A DNA stretch of 64,000 nt from Streptomyces sp. 11x1 (GCF_032598905.1 NZ_CP122458.1:4861001-4925000), one strand, 5' to 3'. Shown: positions 34,062-42,888, numbered from the stretch's first letter. Numbers and translations are program-made. Notes: generated by a model not told the origin, from the sequence alone.

Positions 34062-34499
34062 TCACGGAAGGAGTTCGCGGGGGTAGACGATGGCCGTGGC
34101 CCCTTCGATCTCCATGACGTCCACCAGCGCTCCCACCGGGATGACAAGGCTCTCGTCCAGGGCGCGGGCGGACCATTCCTCGCCGGAGATTTTGATCAGG
34201 CCACGGGTAGCGGTGACCTCCTGCATCACCTCCGCCCGCTTGCCGATCAGCGCGTCCGTGCCGTCCCGCACGAGCGGCTGCTGCGCCATGTGCCGCAGCG
34301 CGACAGGACGCACGATCAGGAGACCCGCCGCCGATGCCGCCGCGAGGGCCACGAGCTGGCCGAGCAGGCCGATGCCCACACCGGCGACCACGGCGGCGAC
34401 CAGCGCGGCGCCCGCCAACAACCCGAAGACAAGGGTCAGCGTGAAGAACTCCGCCGCACCCAGCGCCGCGGCGGCGAGCAGCCAGAAGAACCACGGCAT
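34062..34499 (-). CDS. NfeD-family membrane protein with OB-fold
   Basis: 145 residues from the ATG at 34499 (AAGGAGG 8 nt before). TM helices form the N-terminal half (WFFWLLAAAALGAAEFFTLT, AGAALVAAVVAGVGIGLLG, LVALAAASAAGLLIV). A C-terminal OB-fold follows: DALIGKRAEVMQEVTATRGL then KISGEEWSARALDESLVIPV and GALVDVMEIEGATAIVYP. This short form (no protease domain) pairs with stomatin-type proteins, whose gene begins 45 bp downstream. It is the first gene of the leftward cluster. Confidence 0.92.
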   Translation of the reverse strand: MPWFFWLLAAAALGAAEFFTLTLVFGLLAGAALVAAVVAGVGIGLLGQLVALAAASAAGLLIVRPVALRHMAQQPLVRDGTDALIGKRAEVMQEVTATRGLIKISGEEWSARALDESLVIPVGALVDVMEIEGATAIVYPRELLP

Positions 34500-35096
34500 C
34501 GAATCGCCCTCCTTCAGGGGCCTTCTCCACCAAGCTACCTTCCCGGACGCCGGGCAGACAGACACGGCAACCGTGGTTCTTGTTCGTGGAGGGGCGTGGC
34601 CTGATCGGCGTGGTACCCGCGGGCAGCTGAACGGCCGCCGTGATCATCAGCGTTCCCGCGCCACCGCATGAACTGCACAACGGTCCACACCAGCACAGCG
34701 GGCGGGCCCGGTCGTCGGAGACCAGGTGGACTCTTCCGGTCCGCCGTGAACGTCCCAACGCCCCGCGTCCAGCTGCCTCCTCACGCGTTGCCCCCCTTTT
34801 TTGCGGGTCGTCGGCCGGAGACTTGCAGGGCGCACCGGCCGCGAGGCGATGCGCCCGGCTGGAGGTCGAATCGATGTTCACAGCCCACTCCCGGCGAGCG
34901 TCCCGTCCGGGTCACCGGCATCCGCCTCGATCTGCAGTTCCGCCGCGATATCCCGCCGCTCCACGATGTCGTGCCCATAGCGTGCCCGTAAGGGCGGGCA
35001 AGCACGGTCGGCAGCGGTGCGATCCGACCGGAACCTCCACTGTGGAGAAGGGCCGTCTCAGCAGGTCGGGGCCATATGCGCCACTCAAGCGCCGTC
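34500..35096. other. 597-bp region without a supported gene, before a tRNA fragment
   Basis: Open frames exist on both strands, but they lack ribosome sites and read like shadows. Bases 34650-35090 may be decayed mobile-element DNA, because a tRNA 3' half lies at the right end. No integrase motif could be recognised. Confidence 0.4.
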
Positions 35097-35141
35097 GCTT
35101 CCCAAGCCGAGAACACGAGTTCGATTCTCGTCACCCGCTCC
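35097..35141 (+). other. tRNA-Gly 3'-half fragment, candidate attachment-site scar
   Basis: The sequence has a CTTCCCAAG anticodon loop (CCC), a T-arm ACGAG-TTCGATT-CTCGT with perfect 5-bp stem, and an acceptor 3' end CACCCGC followed by TCC. The 5' half (D-arm and GCGGGTG acceptor strand) is absent upstream. The anticodon stem already breaks 5' of 35097. Integrating elements of actinomycetes commonly recombine in the 3' half of tRNA genes and leave such copies. I call this a scar rather than a functional tRNA. Confidence 0.7.
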
Positions 35142-35146
35142 CTATG

Positions 35147-35173
35147 AAACCCCAGGTCAGCGGCCTGGAGTTT
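35147..35173. terminator. Hairpin after the tRNA fragment, possibly bidirectional
   Basis: AAACCCCAGG pairs with CCTGGAGTTT (one mismatch) around a 7-nt loop. With its A- and T-rich ends it is a good terminator for the former tRNA. It also serves the leftward histidine kinase gene that ends at 35215. Confidence 0.6.
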
Positions 35174-35214
35174 GTCGTGTCCGGGCACGCCGATCCGCGT
35201 CGGGCGGGTTGTGC

Positions 35215-36350
35215 TCAGGCGGGCCGGACGGAGGCCCGTAGTTCGACCTCGTATCCGCCCTTCGGGGTGGGTTCGGCGGTGAGGGTGCCGTCGAGCAGTT
35301 CGGCGCGTTCTCTCAGGCCGATCAGGCCGTGCCGGGCGCTGGGCAGGGCGACGGACGGGCGGGTGGGGCGGTGTTGGCGACGGTGAGGCCGAAGTGCTGC
35401 GCGTCATGCCACAGACGCACCTCGGCGCGGGCGCCCGGGGCGTGCTTGTGGACGTTCGTGAGGGCTTCTTGGACCGTGCGGTAGACGGTGCGTTGGGCGG
35501 TTGTGCTGATGCCGGGCGGGAGCTCGCCGGTCAGCGTGGTCTCGATGCCGCTGTTGGCGATCAGTTGCTGGAGGTCGGCGAGGGTGGGCTGCGGAGTGAG
35601 TTCGGTGTCCTTGCCGCCGGAGGCGCGGAGCAGGGTGACCATGTGGCGGAGTTCGTCGAGGGTGTTCACGCTCAGGGTGCGGATGGTGCGGGCGGCGTCG
35701 CGGGCGTCCGGCTCCTTGGCGGCGACCTGCAGGGCTCCGGCCTGCACGGCGATGAGGCTGACCTGGTGGGAGACGACGTCGTGCATCTCGCGGGCCAGTT
35801 GGGCGCGTTCGCGGGCGAGGACGGTCTGGGCGTACAGGGCGCGTTCGTGTTCGCGGGCCACTTTGACCTCGACGAGTTGGCGGGCCACGTCGCGTCTGGC
35901 CTGCACGAGCTGGCCGCACAGGATCGGAGCGAAGGCCATGGCCAGCGTGTAGACGAACTCGATGAGCGTCCAGGTCCCGTCGCCGGAAAACGTGTCGCCG
36001 GAAAACGTGTCGGACAGGGGCCAGGCGAGGGTGGTCGCCGCCGCGTTCAGCAGGGCGCATCCGGCCAGCAGCGGGCGGTTACGGGTGCGCGTGGCCAGTG
36101 TGTACAGGGCGGCGATCGGCACGACTGCCACGTCCATGAACAGGGTCATGGGCAGTGTCAGCAGGAAGACGGGCAGGGGAAGGCGCCTGCGCAGGAACAG
36201 TCCGGCGCAGCCGAGGGCGGCGCAGGCCCACATGAACGCTGACGCCTCGCCATAGAGGTTGATCCAGGCGTCGAGGGCCGCGAGCACGACGAGGCCCGCG
36301 TCGACGGCCCAGGGCGGCACCCGCCGCAGTGCCTCACCCGTGCCCATCAC
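35215..36350 (-). pseudogene. NarL-partner sensor histidine kinase with a C-terminal frameshift
   Basis: One frame (36350 to 35322) gives 342 residues. Five or six TM helices lie in residues 15-140. The DHp motif is LAREMHDVVSHQVSLIAVQA, followed by RTVYRTVQEALTNVHKHAPG (N box) and HFGLTVANTAPPARP. It then ends abruptly. The expected G-box and end occur in the next frame at 35340-35215: LPSARHGLIGLRERAELLDG, then AEPTPKGGYEVELRASVRPA and stop. So a single frameshift near 35345-35355, in a C/G-rich run, separates the ATP lid from the rest. It may be a sequencing error or a real inactivation. The start overlaps the response-regulator stop by ATGA. A 15-bp duplication (DTFSG twice) lies near residue 115. 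Confidence 0.75.
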
Positions 36351-37033
36351 CGGTTGTCCCGTGCCGTGCCGGCGCCGACGTCGCCGTTGTCGCCGAGCAG
36401 TCCGGCCCGCTCGGCGAGCAGTGCCGCCTGGACGCGGCCGGTGACCCGGAGTTTGGTCAGGATCGAGCTGACGTGGTCCTTGACGGTGCCCGCGCTCAGG
36501 TGGATGCGGGTGCCGATGTCGGCGTTGGACAGTCCTTCCGCGATCAGGACGAGGACGTCACGTTCGCGGTCGGTGAGCAGGTTCACGCGCGCCACGTCCG
36601 CGTCCTGGGGCGTGTCCGCCCCAGGATGGCCGCGCAGCAGGGCCCGCGAGGCTTTCGGGGACATCACCACCCCGCCCGCGGCCAGTGTGCGTACGAGGTG
36701 GGCGAGCTGTTCGGGTTCGGTGTCCTTGAGCAGGAAGCCCGCGGCTCCCGAGCGCAGCGCGGTCACGATGTACTCGTCGGTGTCGAAGGTGGTCAGCATA
36801 GCCACCGTCGGCGGCTCGGGCAGCGTCTGGATCTCCCTCAGGACGGTCAGGCCGTCCACGTCCGGCATGCGGATGTCGAGGAGCACGACGTCCGGATGCT
36901 CACGCCGGATCACGTCGGCGGCGTGCGATCCTTCCGCGGTCGCCACGACCTGGATGCCGTCAGAGGCATTCAGGATCAGCTGGAACCCGGACCGCACCAG
37001 CGCCTCGTCGTCCACCACCACTACCCGGATCAC
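36347..37033 (-). CDS. NarL/LuxR-family response regulator
   Basis: 228 residues from the GTG at 37033. The receiver domain is IRVVVVDDEALVRSGFQLIL with its acidic pair. The phospho-Asp is in DVVLLDIRMPDVDGL. AMLTTFDTDEYIVTALRSGA and FLLKDTEPEQL complete it. The LuxR HTH is LLTDRERDVLVLIAEGLSNA then DIGTRIHLSAGTVKDHVSSI. It overlaps the kinase gene by 4 bp (ATGA), the normal operon arrangement. Whether it is still phosphorylated by the frameshifted kinase is uncertain. The targets are not evident. The next rightward gene starts 340 bp away on the other strand. Confidence 0.92.
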   Translation of the reverse strand: MIRVVVVDDEALVRSGFQLILNASDGIQVVATAEGSHAADVIRREHPDVVLLDIRMPDVDGLTVLREIQTLPEPPTVAMLTTFDTDEYIVTALRSGAAGFLLKDTEPEQLAHLVRTLAAGGVVMSPKASRALLRGHPGADTPQDADVARVNLLTDRERDVLVLIAEGLSNADIGTRIHLSAGTVKDHVSSILTKLRVTGRVQAALLAERAGLLGDNGDVGAGTARDNR

Positions 37034-37370
37034 CGGCGTTCCGCCTCACACTTGTCTGCCCTGTCCAGCTTCTCGGCGTCCCTGTACGCCATACGCCCCG
37101 CGTCGGGGCGCTCACGTTCCCGTACGGTGATCGCTCCCTGTGGACAGTACGTCCGGCCAGGTGCGGGACGGTGCGGCCGCTGCAGACTCCCGCCACCCGG
37201 CAGGATGGTTCCAGCCGTTCGGGGGGGGGAGCGCTCCGGCCCGTCGGCGGGCGGGTGGGCGAGGTCCGGCGGATGGTGTCGGCGGTTCTCGTTCGGTGGG
37301 ATCGGTCCGTGGGCCCGAGCGGGTCTGCCGGCCGCAGTCGTTTCCCGAACCGTTCGAGGATCACCCAGTC
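37034..37370. other. Divergent promoter region
   Basis: 337 bp between a leftward response regulator gene and a rightward membrane protein gene. It holds a run of nine G (37219-37227), and I noticed no clear repeats. It presumably carries both promoters. Confidence 0.4.
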
Positions 37371-37898
37371 ATGCCCGATTTGCGCCTTCGTCGGCCTGTC
37401 CGTGCTCTGCGCCGCTGTGCGGCGCAGCCCCATGTGCTGTTCGGAGGCGTGTACGGGGCGGTACTCGCCAGCTCCATGGTGGCCGCCCTGACGGAGCAGG
37501 GTGAGACGGCGTCCGCCGACCGGTTCATCAGCGCCCAGTGGCTCCTGATCACGGCCGCCGCATCGGCCTTGGCGCACGGTTACGCGCATCTCATCGCCCT
37601 GCGCGGCGACCGGACCCATCACGGTGTGCGCGCCGCGGTGCGGCTGTTGCTGTCCGAGTGGCCGTTGGTGGTGGCGACGGTGCCGACGGTGGTCCTGCTG
37701 CTCGGCGCGGGCTGGGGGTGGTGGCCCTCGGCGGGCATCGAGTACGTGGCCTTCGCCGTGAACGTGGTGCTGCTGTTCGTCTGGGGCCTGCTCGCGGCCC
37801 GCGCTGCCGGTCGCACGTGGAGTTCCGCCTTGATGATCGGCACCGTGGACTCGTTGCTCGGGCTGACGGTCGTGGTGGCCAACGCCATCATCAAATAG
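37371..37898 (+). CDS. Four-TM integral membrane protein, unknown
   Basis: 175 residues from the ATG at 37371, with GAGGA about 10 nt before. The N-terminus is basic (PDLRLRRPVRALRRCAAQP). TM helices: VLFGGVYGAVLASSMVAAL, FISAQWLLITAAASALAHGY, LVVATVPTVVLLLGAGWGWW, YVAFAVNVVLLFVWGLLAAR, and possibly MIGTVDSLLGLTVVVANAII. A conserved-looking HGYAHLIALRG follows the second helix. I do not recognise the family beyond a streptomycete membrane protein. It may be a target of the adjacent response regulator or cotranscribed with the next gene, 141 bp away. Confidence 0.7.
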   Translation: MPDLRLRRPVRALRRCAAQPHVLFGGVYGAVLASSMVAALTEQGETASADRFISAQWLLITAAASALAHGYAHLIALRGDRTHHGVRAAVRLLLSEWPLVVATVPTVVLLLGAGWGWWPSAGIEYVAFAVNVVLLFVWGLLAARAAGRTWSSALMIGTVDSLLGLTVVVANAIIK

Positions 37899-38033
37899 GG
37901 CAGTTGGCTGTCCGGGCCCGCCGGCCGGCCGCCGCGGCGCTGTTCCGCCGGTCGGCGGGGTGGGCCCGGCCGGTCGGCGGGGGCGTTACCGAAGCCTGCC
38001 GGATGGTCCGTCTCCTGCCGGCACCGAAGCATT

Positions 38034-38048
38034 CTGTGTATGACACAG
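38034..38048. promoter_or_regulatory. Perfect palindrome over the start codon (CTGTGT-ATG-ACACAG)
   Basis: A 6+3+6 inverted repeat centred exactly on the ATG of the DUF418-type gene. There is no ribosome site upstream, so the message may be leaderless. A protein bound here would block both initiation steps. Confidence 0.45.
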
Positions 38049-39329
38049 ATACAGCCGCCGCAGGAGACATCGGCTCCGCCGGAGAACTCGCCTCCAGGGC
38101 CCAGAACCTCCCCCGAGTCCGCCGGGCAGGTCTCGCCCGGCCCCTCGATGGGACGCCTGGTCGGGTTGGACCTGGCCCGCGCGCTGGCGGTGTTCGGCAT
38201 GTACATCGTGCACATCGCCCCGATGCCGTCAGCCGGGAACGACCTCGGCAGCTGGGTGTACTCCCTGGCCGAGGGGCGCTCGTCGGCCCTGTTCGCCACC
38301 CTCGCCGGGTTCTCCCTGATGCTGATCGCCGGCCGCCGTGAGCCCAAGACCGGCCTGGCGGGCCGGCAGGCGAAGGCCCGCATCGCGATCCGCGCCGTGA
38401 TCCTGCTGGCGCTGGGCACCGTGCTGGCGATGGAGTACGGGGACATCATCATCCTCGCCTACTACGGCGTCTACTTCCTCCTCGCGCTGCTCCTGGTGCG
38501 ACTGAGCGCCAGGACGCTGGCGATCATCGCGGCGGGGATCGCGCTCGTCATGCCGCAGCTGGCGTTCGTTTTGAAGATGTGGCTGAGCGACTCCGTCCAG
38601 CAGAGCATCAACGCCTACGACCCGCTGGAACGGCTCAGCACCGTGGGCGTACTCGATCTGCTGCTCACGGGCCTCTACCCGACGATCACGTGGATGGCGT
38701 TCGTGACCGCCGGCATGGCCCTGGCCCGCCTCGACCTGACCGCCGCCACCGTCCAGCGGCGCCTGGCTGCGCTCGGTGCAAGCCTCACCGTGGGCGCCTA
38801 CGGCCTGGCCACGCTGCTGGGTGGCACGAGCGCGGTGTTGAGCTTCAGGGGAGGCGGAGGGCCGTCCAGCGGCTCCGGAGCGGGGTCCATGGGCAGCGGA
38901 TCCATGGGCAGCGGGTCCGGGGCAGGGTCCATGGGCAGCGGGTCCGGCGGGCCCGAGCTGTCGGCCTCGGACCTGCTGGGTGCCATGTCGCACACCGGCA
39001 CCACCCTCGACACCATCGGCTGCGTGGGTGTCGCGATCCTCGTGATCGTGGCCGCGATGGTGGCGATCGACCGCCTGCCGCTACTGCGCCGCCTGGCGAA
39101 ACCGGTCATCGCCGTGGGCACCATGTCCCTGACCGCCTACGTCGGCCACTTCCTCGCACAGTCCGCGTGGCCCGCCTCCGGCGCCGGCACCACGACGTCC
39201 TGGGTACCCGTGCTCACGTACATCCTGACAGCGATCGTGTTCGCCACGATCTGGTCCCGCTTCTTCCGCCGCGGCCCTCTGGAGTACCTGCTCAACGCAG
39301 CCACCAAACCCGCCAAGTACATCCGCTGA
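38040..39329 (+). CDS. DUF418/heparan N-acetyltransferase-like multi-TM protein (paralogue 1)
   Basis: 429 residues. A Pro/Ser-rich N-terminus leads to MGRLVGLDLARALAVFGMYI then VHIAP and SSALFATLAGFSLMLIAGR, the start of the DUF1624/DUF418 acyltransferase-like membrane fold. About ten TM helices are seen. The C-terminal family motif is AVGTMSLTAYVGHFLAQ then VFATIWSRFFRRGPLEYLLN. Between helices near residues 275-305 lies a low-complexity loop of Gly/Ser with regularly spaced Met (GSMGSGSMGSGSGAGSMGSG). Related proteins are thought to transfer acyl groups across the membrane or modify cell-envelope molecules. A paralogue lies at 42926-44221. Confidence 0.85.
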   Translation: MTQIQPPQETSAPPENSPPGPRTSPESAGQVSPGPSMGRLVGLDLARALAVFGMYIVHIAPMPSAGNDLGSWVYSLAEGRSSALFATLAGFSLMLIAGRREPKTGLAGRQAKARIAIRAVILLALGTVLAMEYGDIIILAYYGVYFLLALLLVRLSARTLAIIAAGIALVMPQLAFVLKMWLSDSVQQSINAYDPLERLSTVGVLDLLLTGLYPTITWMAFVTAGMALARLDLTAATVQRRLAALGASLTVGAYGLATLLGGTSAVLSFRGGGGPSSGSGAGSMGSGSMGSGSGAGSMGSGSGGPELSASDLLGAMSHTGTTLDTIGCVGVAILVIVAAMVAIDRLPLLRRLAKPVIAVGTMSLTAYVGHFLAQSAWPASGAGTTTSWVPVLTYILTAIVFATIWSRFFRRGPLEYLLNAATKPAKYIR

Positions 39330-39386
39330 TGTCCGGTCGGGGTGGCTCGGCTTCATGCCCCATCCCGGCCCGGTCAGCCGTCCGAG

Positions 39387-39413
39387 GCCCGCAAGGGGAT
39401 CGCCCTTGCGGGC
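39387..39413 (+). terminator. Terminator hairpin after DUF418 paralogue 1
   Basis: A perfect 11-bp stem (GCCCGCAAGGG with its complement) around GATCG, 57 bp after the stop codon. Confidence 0.8.
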
Positions 39414-40035
39414 TTCGGCTGTGGTCTTTGGCCGACTGATCTCAGCTCCGCCTGACGCCAACCGGTCGTCCACGGACGCGGTCTGGACAACTGCGGTACA
39501 TCCGTGGGCCTGGTGTCGGCGCGGCCGGGGGCAAGGACCGGCGCGGGTTCAGGACACGGTGGCCGCCACCACTCGGTCCTCAGGTTGACGCCCGGCCAGG
39601 TCGCCTGTAGCGCAACAGGGCGTCGCGGCGCAGGCGTGCGTACTCCCCGAATTCCTCGTGTGCTGAGAACCGTTGGCCGGTGTGCCGGGTGCCGACGGCG
39701 CCGAGTGGTGCGGGGATCGTGCGCGCGTGCTCCGCCATGGCGCTCGATGGCCTGGAGAAGGTCCGCGAAGGTGGTGCAGGCGCCGGTTCGACGATGACCG
39801 TCATGATCCACGCGTCGGCTCCGCGGTCACCGCCGCCATGATCAGCGCCGTGGGAGCCCGCGGCGGAAAGGGTGTACCGGGGCGCGGAGTGGGCTGCCGG
39901 CCGGTGCCCGTGCGCGTCAGGTCGAGCGGGCGGCCGTCCGGCCTGCTCAGCGGGCCTGCTCGCCCTCGGCCATGAGCACGGGCATGGGGACTCCCGGGTG
40001 AGGGACTGACTGGGCGGGCAGCGAAACCGCCGCAG
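39414..40035. other. Gap with a sigma-factor remnant
   Basis: About 620 bp without an intact gene. It contains the ECF sigma fragment described separately at 39563-39738. Nothing further could be supported. Confidence 0.45.
39563..39738 (-). pseudogene. ECF (SigE-family) sigma-factor remnant with internal deletion
   Basis: One frame reads AEHARTIPAPLGAVGT then RFSAHEEFGEYARLRRDALL and RY, the N-terminus of an ECF sigma factor. A few codons later another frame reads NLRTEWWR (39586-39563). In intact SigE-type factors that segment lies about 45 residues further on, in the MINLRTEWWRARK stretch at the end of region 2. So the DNA between helix 1 and that point is deleted, and regions 3-4 are lost. 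Assignment rests on two short matches recalled from memory. Confidence 0.5.
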
Positions 40036-40069
40036 CCGGCTGCCCCCGCCGCACGGCGGGGGCAGCCGG
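40036..40069 (-). terminator. Terminator hairpin after the ABC exporter gene
   Basis: A 16-bp perfect stem starting CCGGCTGCCCCCGCCG around a CA centre (effectively a 4-nt loop), 54 bp beyond the stop at 40123. It is the strongest hairpin I found in the window. Confidence 0.85.
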
Positions 40070-40122
40070 TGGACGAGGCCCGACGGCCGACGGCACCGGC
40101 GGGCCCCCGGGTCAGGCCCGTC

Positions 40123-41922
40123 TCACCCGCGTCCCGCCGAGGTCAGGAGCTGCGTCGCCGCGAGCCGCGCGTACAGCTCGTCCTCGGCCACCAGCTCCTC
40201 GTGGGTACCGACCGCGCGGACCTTGCCCGCGTCCATGACGACGATGCGGTCGGCGTCCGTGACGGTCGACAGGCGGTGGGCCACCACCAGCACGGTGGTC
40301 TCGCGTGCGGTCTCGGCGATGACGTCCCGCAGTGCCAGCTCGTTGACGGCGTCGAGCTGCGAGGTCGCCTCGTCCAGGAGCAGCAGCCGGGGCCCGCGCA
40401 GCAGCGCGCGGGCGATCGCGATGCGCTGGCGCTCGCCGCCGGACAGTTTCGTGCCGCGGTGCCCGACCGGGGTGTCCAGGCCGTGCGGGAGACGCTCGAC
40501 GAGGGCGTCGAGCCTGGTCCGGGTGAGGACCTCGCGTATCTCGTCGTCGGTCGCGCCGGGCGCGGCGAAGACCAGGTTCTCCCGCAGCGTGCCGGCCAGC
40601 ACCGGCGCGTCCTGCTCGACGTATCCGATGACGGACCGCAGCTCGGGCAGCGGCCACTGTGTCACGTCCTTGCCGTCGACCAGGACACGGCCGCCGGTCG
40701 CTTCGTAGAACCGCTCGACGAGCGCGAAGACCGTCGACTTGCCCGCCCCCGAGGGGCCGACGAACGCCGTCATTCCGCCTCCCGGCACCTCGAAGTCCAC
40801 CCGCTGGTGGATGTCCGGCAACCCGGTCCCGTAGCGGAAGGACACCTCTTCGAAGCGAACCGACGCCGGACGTGGCCCCACCGTCTTGGTCGCCGCGGGC
40901 CGCGCCGACCGGTGCCGGTCCTGCTTCTCTGTCGCCAGGCGGTCGACCTGCGCGATCCGGGCGATCGCGGCCGCGCCCTCCTGGTACTGGGACGCTGCCT
41001 CGACCAGCTGGTACACCGGCTCCATCAGGAAGAAGAGGTACAGCAGGAACGCGATGAGCGTGGACACGGGCATGTCCCCGGACGCCACCCGCGCCCCGCC
41101 GACGGCCAGTACCGCGAGGAACGCCAGCTCGACGGCGAGGTTGTCGGCCGAACCCAGCACGGCCTCCCACTTCGCGCTGCGCACGCCGTGGCGCCACGCC
41201 CTGCGTGCCGCCGCCTCGACGCGAGCGGTCTCCCTCTCCTCGGCGCCGGACGCCTTCACCGTACGGAACGCGCCGAAGACCCGCTCCAGGCCCGTGGACA
41301 TCTCCCCGACAGCCGCCTGCGCACGCTCGGCGGCCTCCCCGATCTTCGGCAGCACCAGCGCGGCAGCCACACCGACGACCGCGACGACGCCGAGCGTGAC
41401 GCCCAGCAGGACGGCATCGAGGAACGCCATCACCACGACCGCCGCGACCAGCGTCACCGCTCCCGTCGCCGCGGAGACCACCGCCTGGGTGCTGACGGCC
41501 CGCAACAGCGTGGTGTCGGAGGTCACCCGGGACATCAGATCGCCCGGCTGCATCCGGTCCACCTCCGTGAGGCGCAGCCGCAGCAACCGTCCGATGAGGC
41601 TGCGGCGGGCAGCGAGCACCACCGACTCCGCCGTCCGTTCCAGCACAAAGGCACCGAACGCCTCGGCCACCATGCTCAGCAGGACCAGAACGGTCATGGC
41701 CAGCAGAATGGTGCCGATCGTGCCCCCGGACGAGAGCCGGTCGACCAGCGCCTTCGTGGCCAGCGGCTGCAGCAGCCCTCCGGCAGCCCCTACCAGCGCC
41801 AACAGCAGACCGAGCGCGACGGCCCACCGGTGCGGACGGACGTACCCGTACAGCGCCTTGAGCGTCTCGCGGGCGCGCAAGGTCTCGGCACCCGTCGCCT
41901 CTGGGGCGGATGCGGTGTTCAC
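40123..41922 (-). CDS. ABC transporter, fused permease and ATPase (multidrug/lipid exporter type)
   Basis: 599 residues from the GTG at 41922, with AAAGGA 5 nt before. The N-terminal six-TM exporter domain spans about residues 25-330. The ATP-binding domain spans about 350-595: Walker A VGPSGAGKSTVFALVERFY near residue 388, Q-loop YVEQDAPVLAGTLRENLVF, signature KLSGGERQRIAIARALLRG, Walker B PRLLLLDEATSQLD, and H-loop VLVVAHRLSTVTDADR. This is the half-transporter layout of MsbA/LmrA-like homodimers. The substrate is not predictable. It is a single gene with its own strong terminator. A decayed antiporter gene lies upstream. Confidence 0.93.
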   Translation of the reverse strand: MNTASAPEATGAETLRARETLKALYGYVRPHRWAVALGLLLALVGAAGGLLQPLATKALVDRLSSGGTIGTILLAMTVLVLLSMVAEAFGAFVLERTAESVVLAARRSLIGRLLRLRLTEVDRMQPGDLMSRVTSDTTLLRAVSTQAVVSAATGAVTLVAAVVVMAFLDAVLLGVTLGVVAVVGVAAALVLPKIGEAAERAQAAVGEMSTGLERVFGAFRTVKASGAEERETARVEAAARRAWRHGVRSAKWEAVLGSADNLAVELAFLAVLAVGGARVASGDMPVSTLIAFLLYLFFLMEPVYQLVEAASQYQEGAAAIARIAQVDRLATEKQDRHRSARPAATKTVGPRPASVRFEEVSFRYGTGLPDIHQRVDFEVPGGGMTAFVGPSGAGKSTVFALVERFYEATGGRVLVDGKDVTQWPLPELRSVIGYVEQDAPVLAGTLRENLVFAAPGATDDEIREVLTRTRLDALVERLPHGLDTPVGHRGTKLSGGERQRIAIARALLRGPRLLLLDEATSQLDAVNELALRDVIAETARETTVLVVAHRLSTVTDADRIVVMDAGKVRAVGTHEELVAEDELYARLAATQLLTSAGRG

Positions 41923-42418
41923 AGGATTCCTTTCCTACGTGGTCGGCCGCGCACCGCGTCGGCGGTTGCCGCGGCCCGCGTCGCGAGCGTGTGCACAACG
42001 GCATCACGGAGATCAGGGCGTACGACGGCCAGGCGCCTGCCCCGAGAGATCCGCGATCGCCGGCTCAGTGGACCGGTGAGGCCGCCCGCGTGGCGAAGAC
42101 GTGCACCCCTGCCTCGTGGAACTCAGAACGGACGACGAACAGGACACCGGCGCCCCCACCAGCGTCAGGCCGAGAAGTGCCAGCGCTCCTTGTCGCGAAC
42201 GTGCTGTGTCATGCCTCCAGGCTGGACGCCCGGCCGCTCCGCGCACATCCGGCAACTGTCGGGCCCACCCCCGCCGGGTGGCTGGAGAAGACCGGCCTGG
42301 GGTAGTACGGCCCATCAACTCTGCGCGGCGACGACCGATGCGTCCGGCTCGTCGGTCCCCGGGGAGCCGGGGCGGCCGGCTGCCGACGGGGGCGGGCCGG
42401 TCAAGGACCGGGCGATAC
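41923..42418. other. Gap upstream of the ABC exporter
   Basis: 496 bp without a supported gene. On the minus strand TGGAGGC precedes an ATG at 42209 that opens only 15 codons. In another frame LALLGLTLVGAPVSC resembles a membrane-protein start. This suggests a decayed gene. Confidence 0.4.
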
Positions 42419-42700
42419 CGCCGAGCCGCCGCCGTGGAGCAGAACGCTGCCGAGCACCGTCAGGGTCATGGTGTACACGGCGGTGTAGGCGTACCGCCCG
42501 TCCGGGAGAGCATGGAACTCGAGCAGGCCGAACACGGTGGAGGTGGTGCCGCGTGGGCCGAGGGCGCCGACCATGAGCCGTTCTCGCCAGGTGAACTTCG
42601 AGCCGAGGAAGGCGAGCATGATCGGAAGGGTGCGCACCACGGTGAGCGCGGCGACGCCCAGCACACCGACCAGCGCCGGGCGCCCCCGACGCGCCGGACC
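42419..42700 (-). pseudogene. CPA1 cation/proton antiporter remnant (C-terminal helices only)
   Basis: The frame reads LVGVLGVAALTVVRTLPIML then AFLGSKFTWRERLMVGALGP, RGTTSTVFGLLEFHALPDGR, and TMTLTVLGSVLLHGGGSAV. These are the last TM helices of a CPA1 antiporter, including the GPRGTTS motif. Everything before the last three helices is missing, and upstream codons turn into arginine-rich non-family sequence. No start or ribosome site is visible. So it is a truncated gene, unlike the intact CPA1 antiporter at 21700. Confidence 0.7.
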
Positions 42701-42858
42701 TTCCGGTCGGTCGGCACGGCAATGCGATGCCGGGCCGAGGCCCTGGGAGCCGGTACTCCGGGCGGTGGGGATGACGGCCGCGGCGACGGTCCTTGGAGTC
42801 GGAGTCGGGGCGGAACGGCGGGTGAGAGGCGGACGGCTGCGCGGGAGCCGCGGGGCCA

Positions 42859-42888
42859 CGGCCTCCGGCGACCGCCCGCCGGAGGCCG
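42859..42888 (-). terminator. Terminator hairpin after DUF418 paralogue 2
   Basis: A 12-bp perfect stem (CGGCCTCCGGCG with its complement) around ACCGCC, 37 bp past the stop at 42926. Confidence 0.75.

Noticed and set aside
35097..35141. Functional tRNA gene
   Set aside because: No D-arm, no 5' acceptor strand, and the anticodon stem does not pair beyond two bases.
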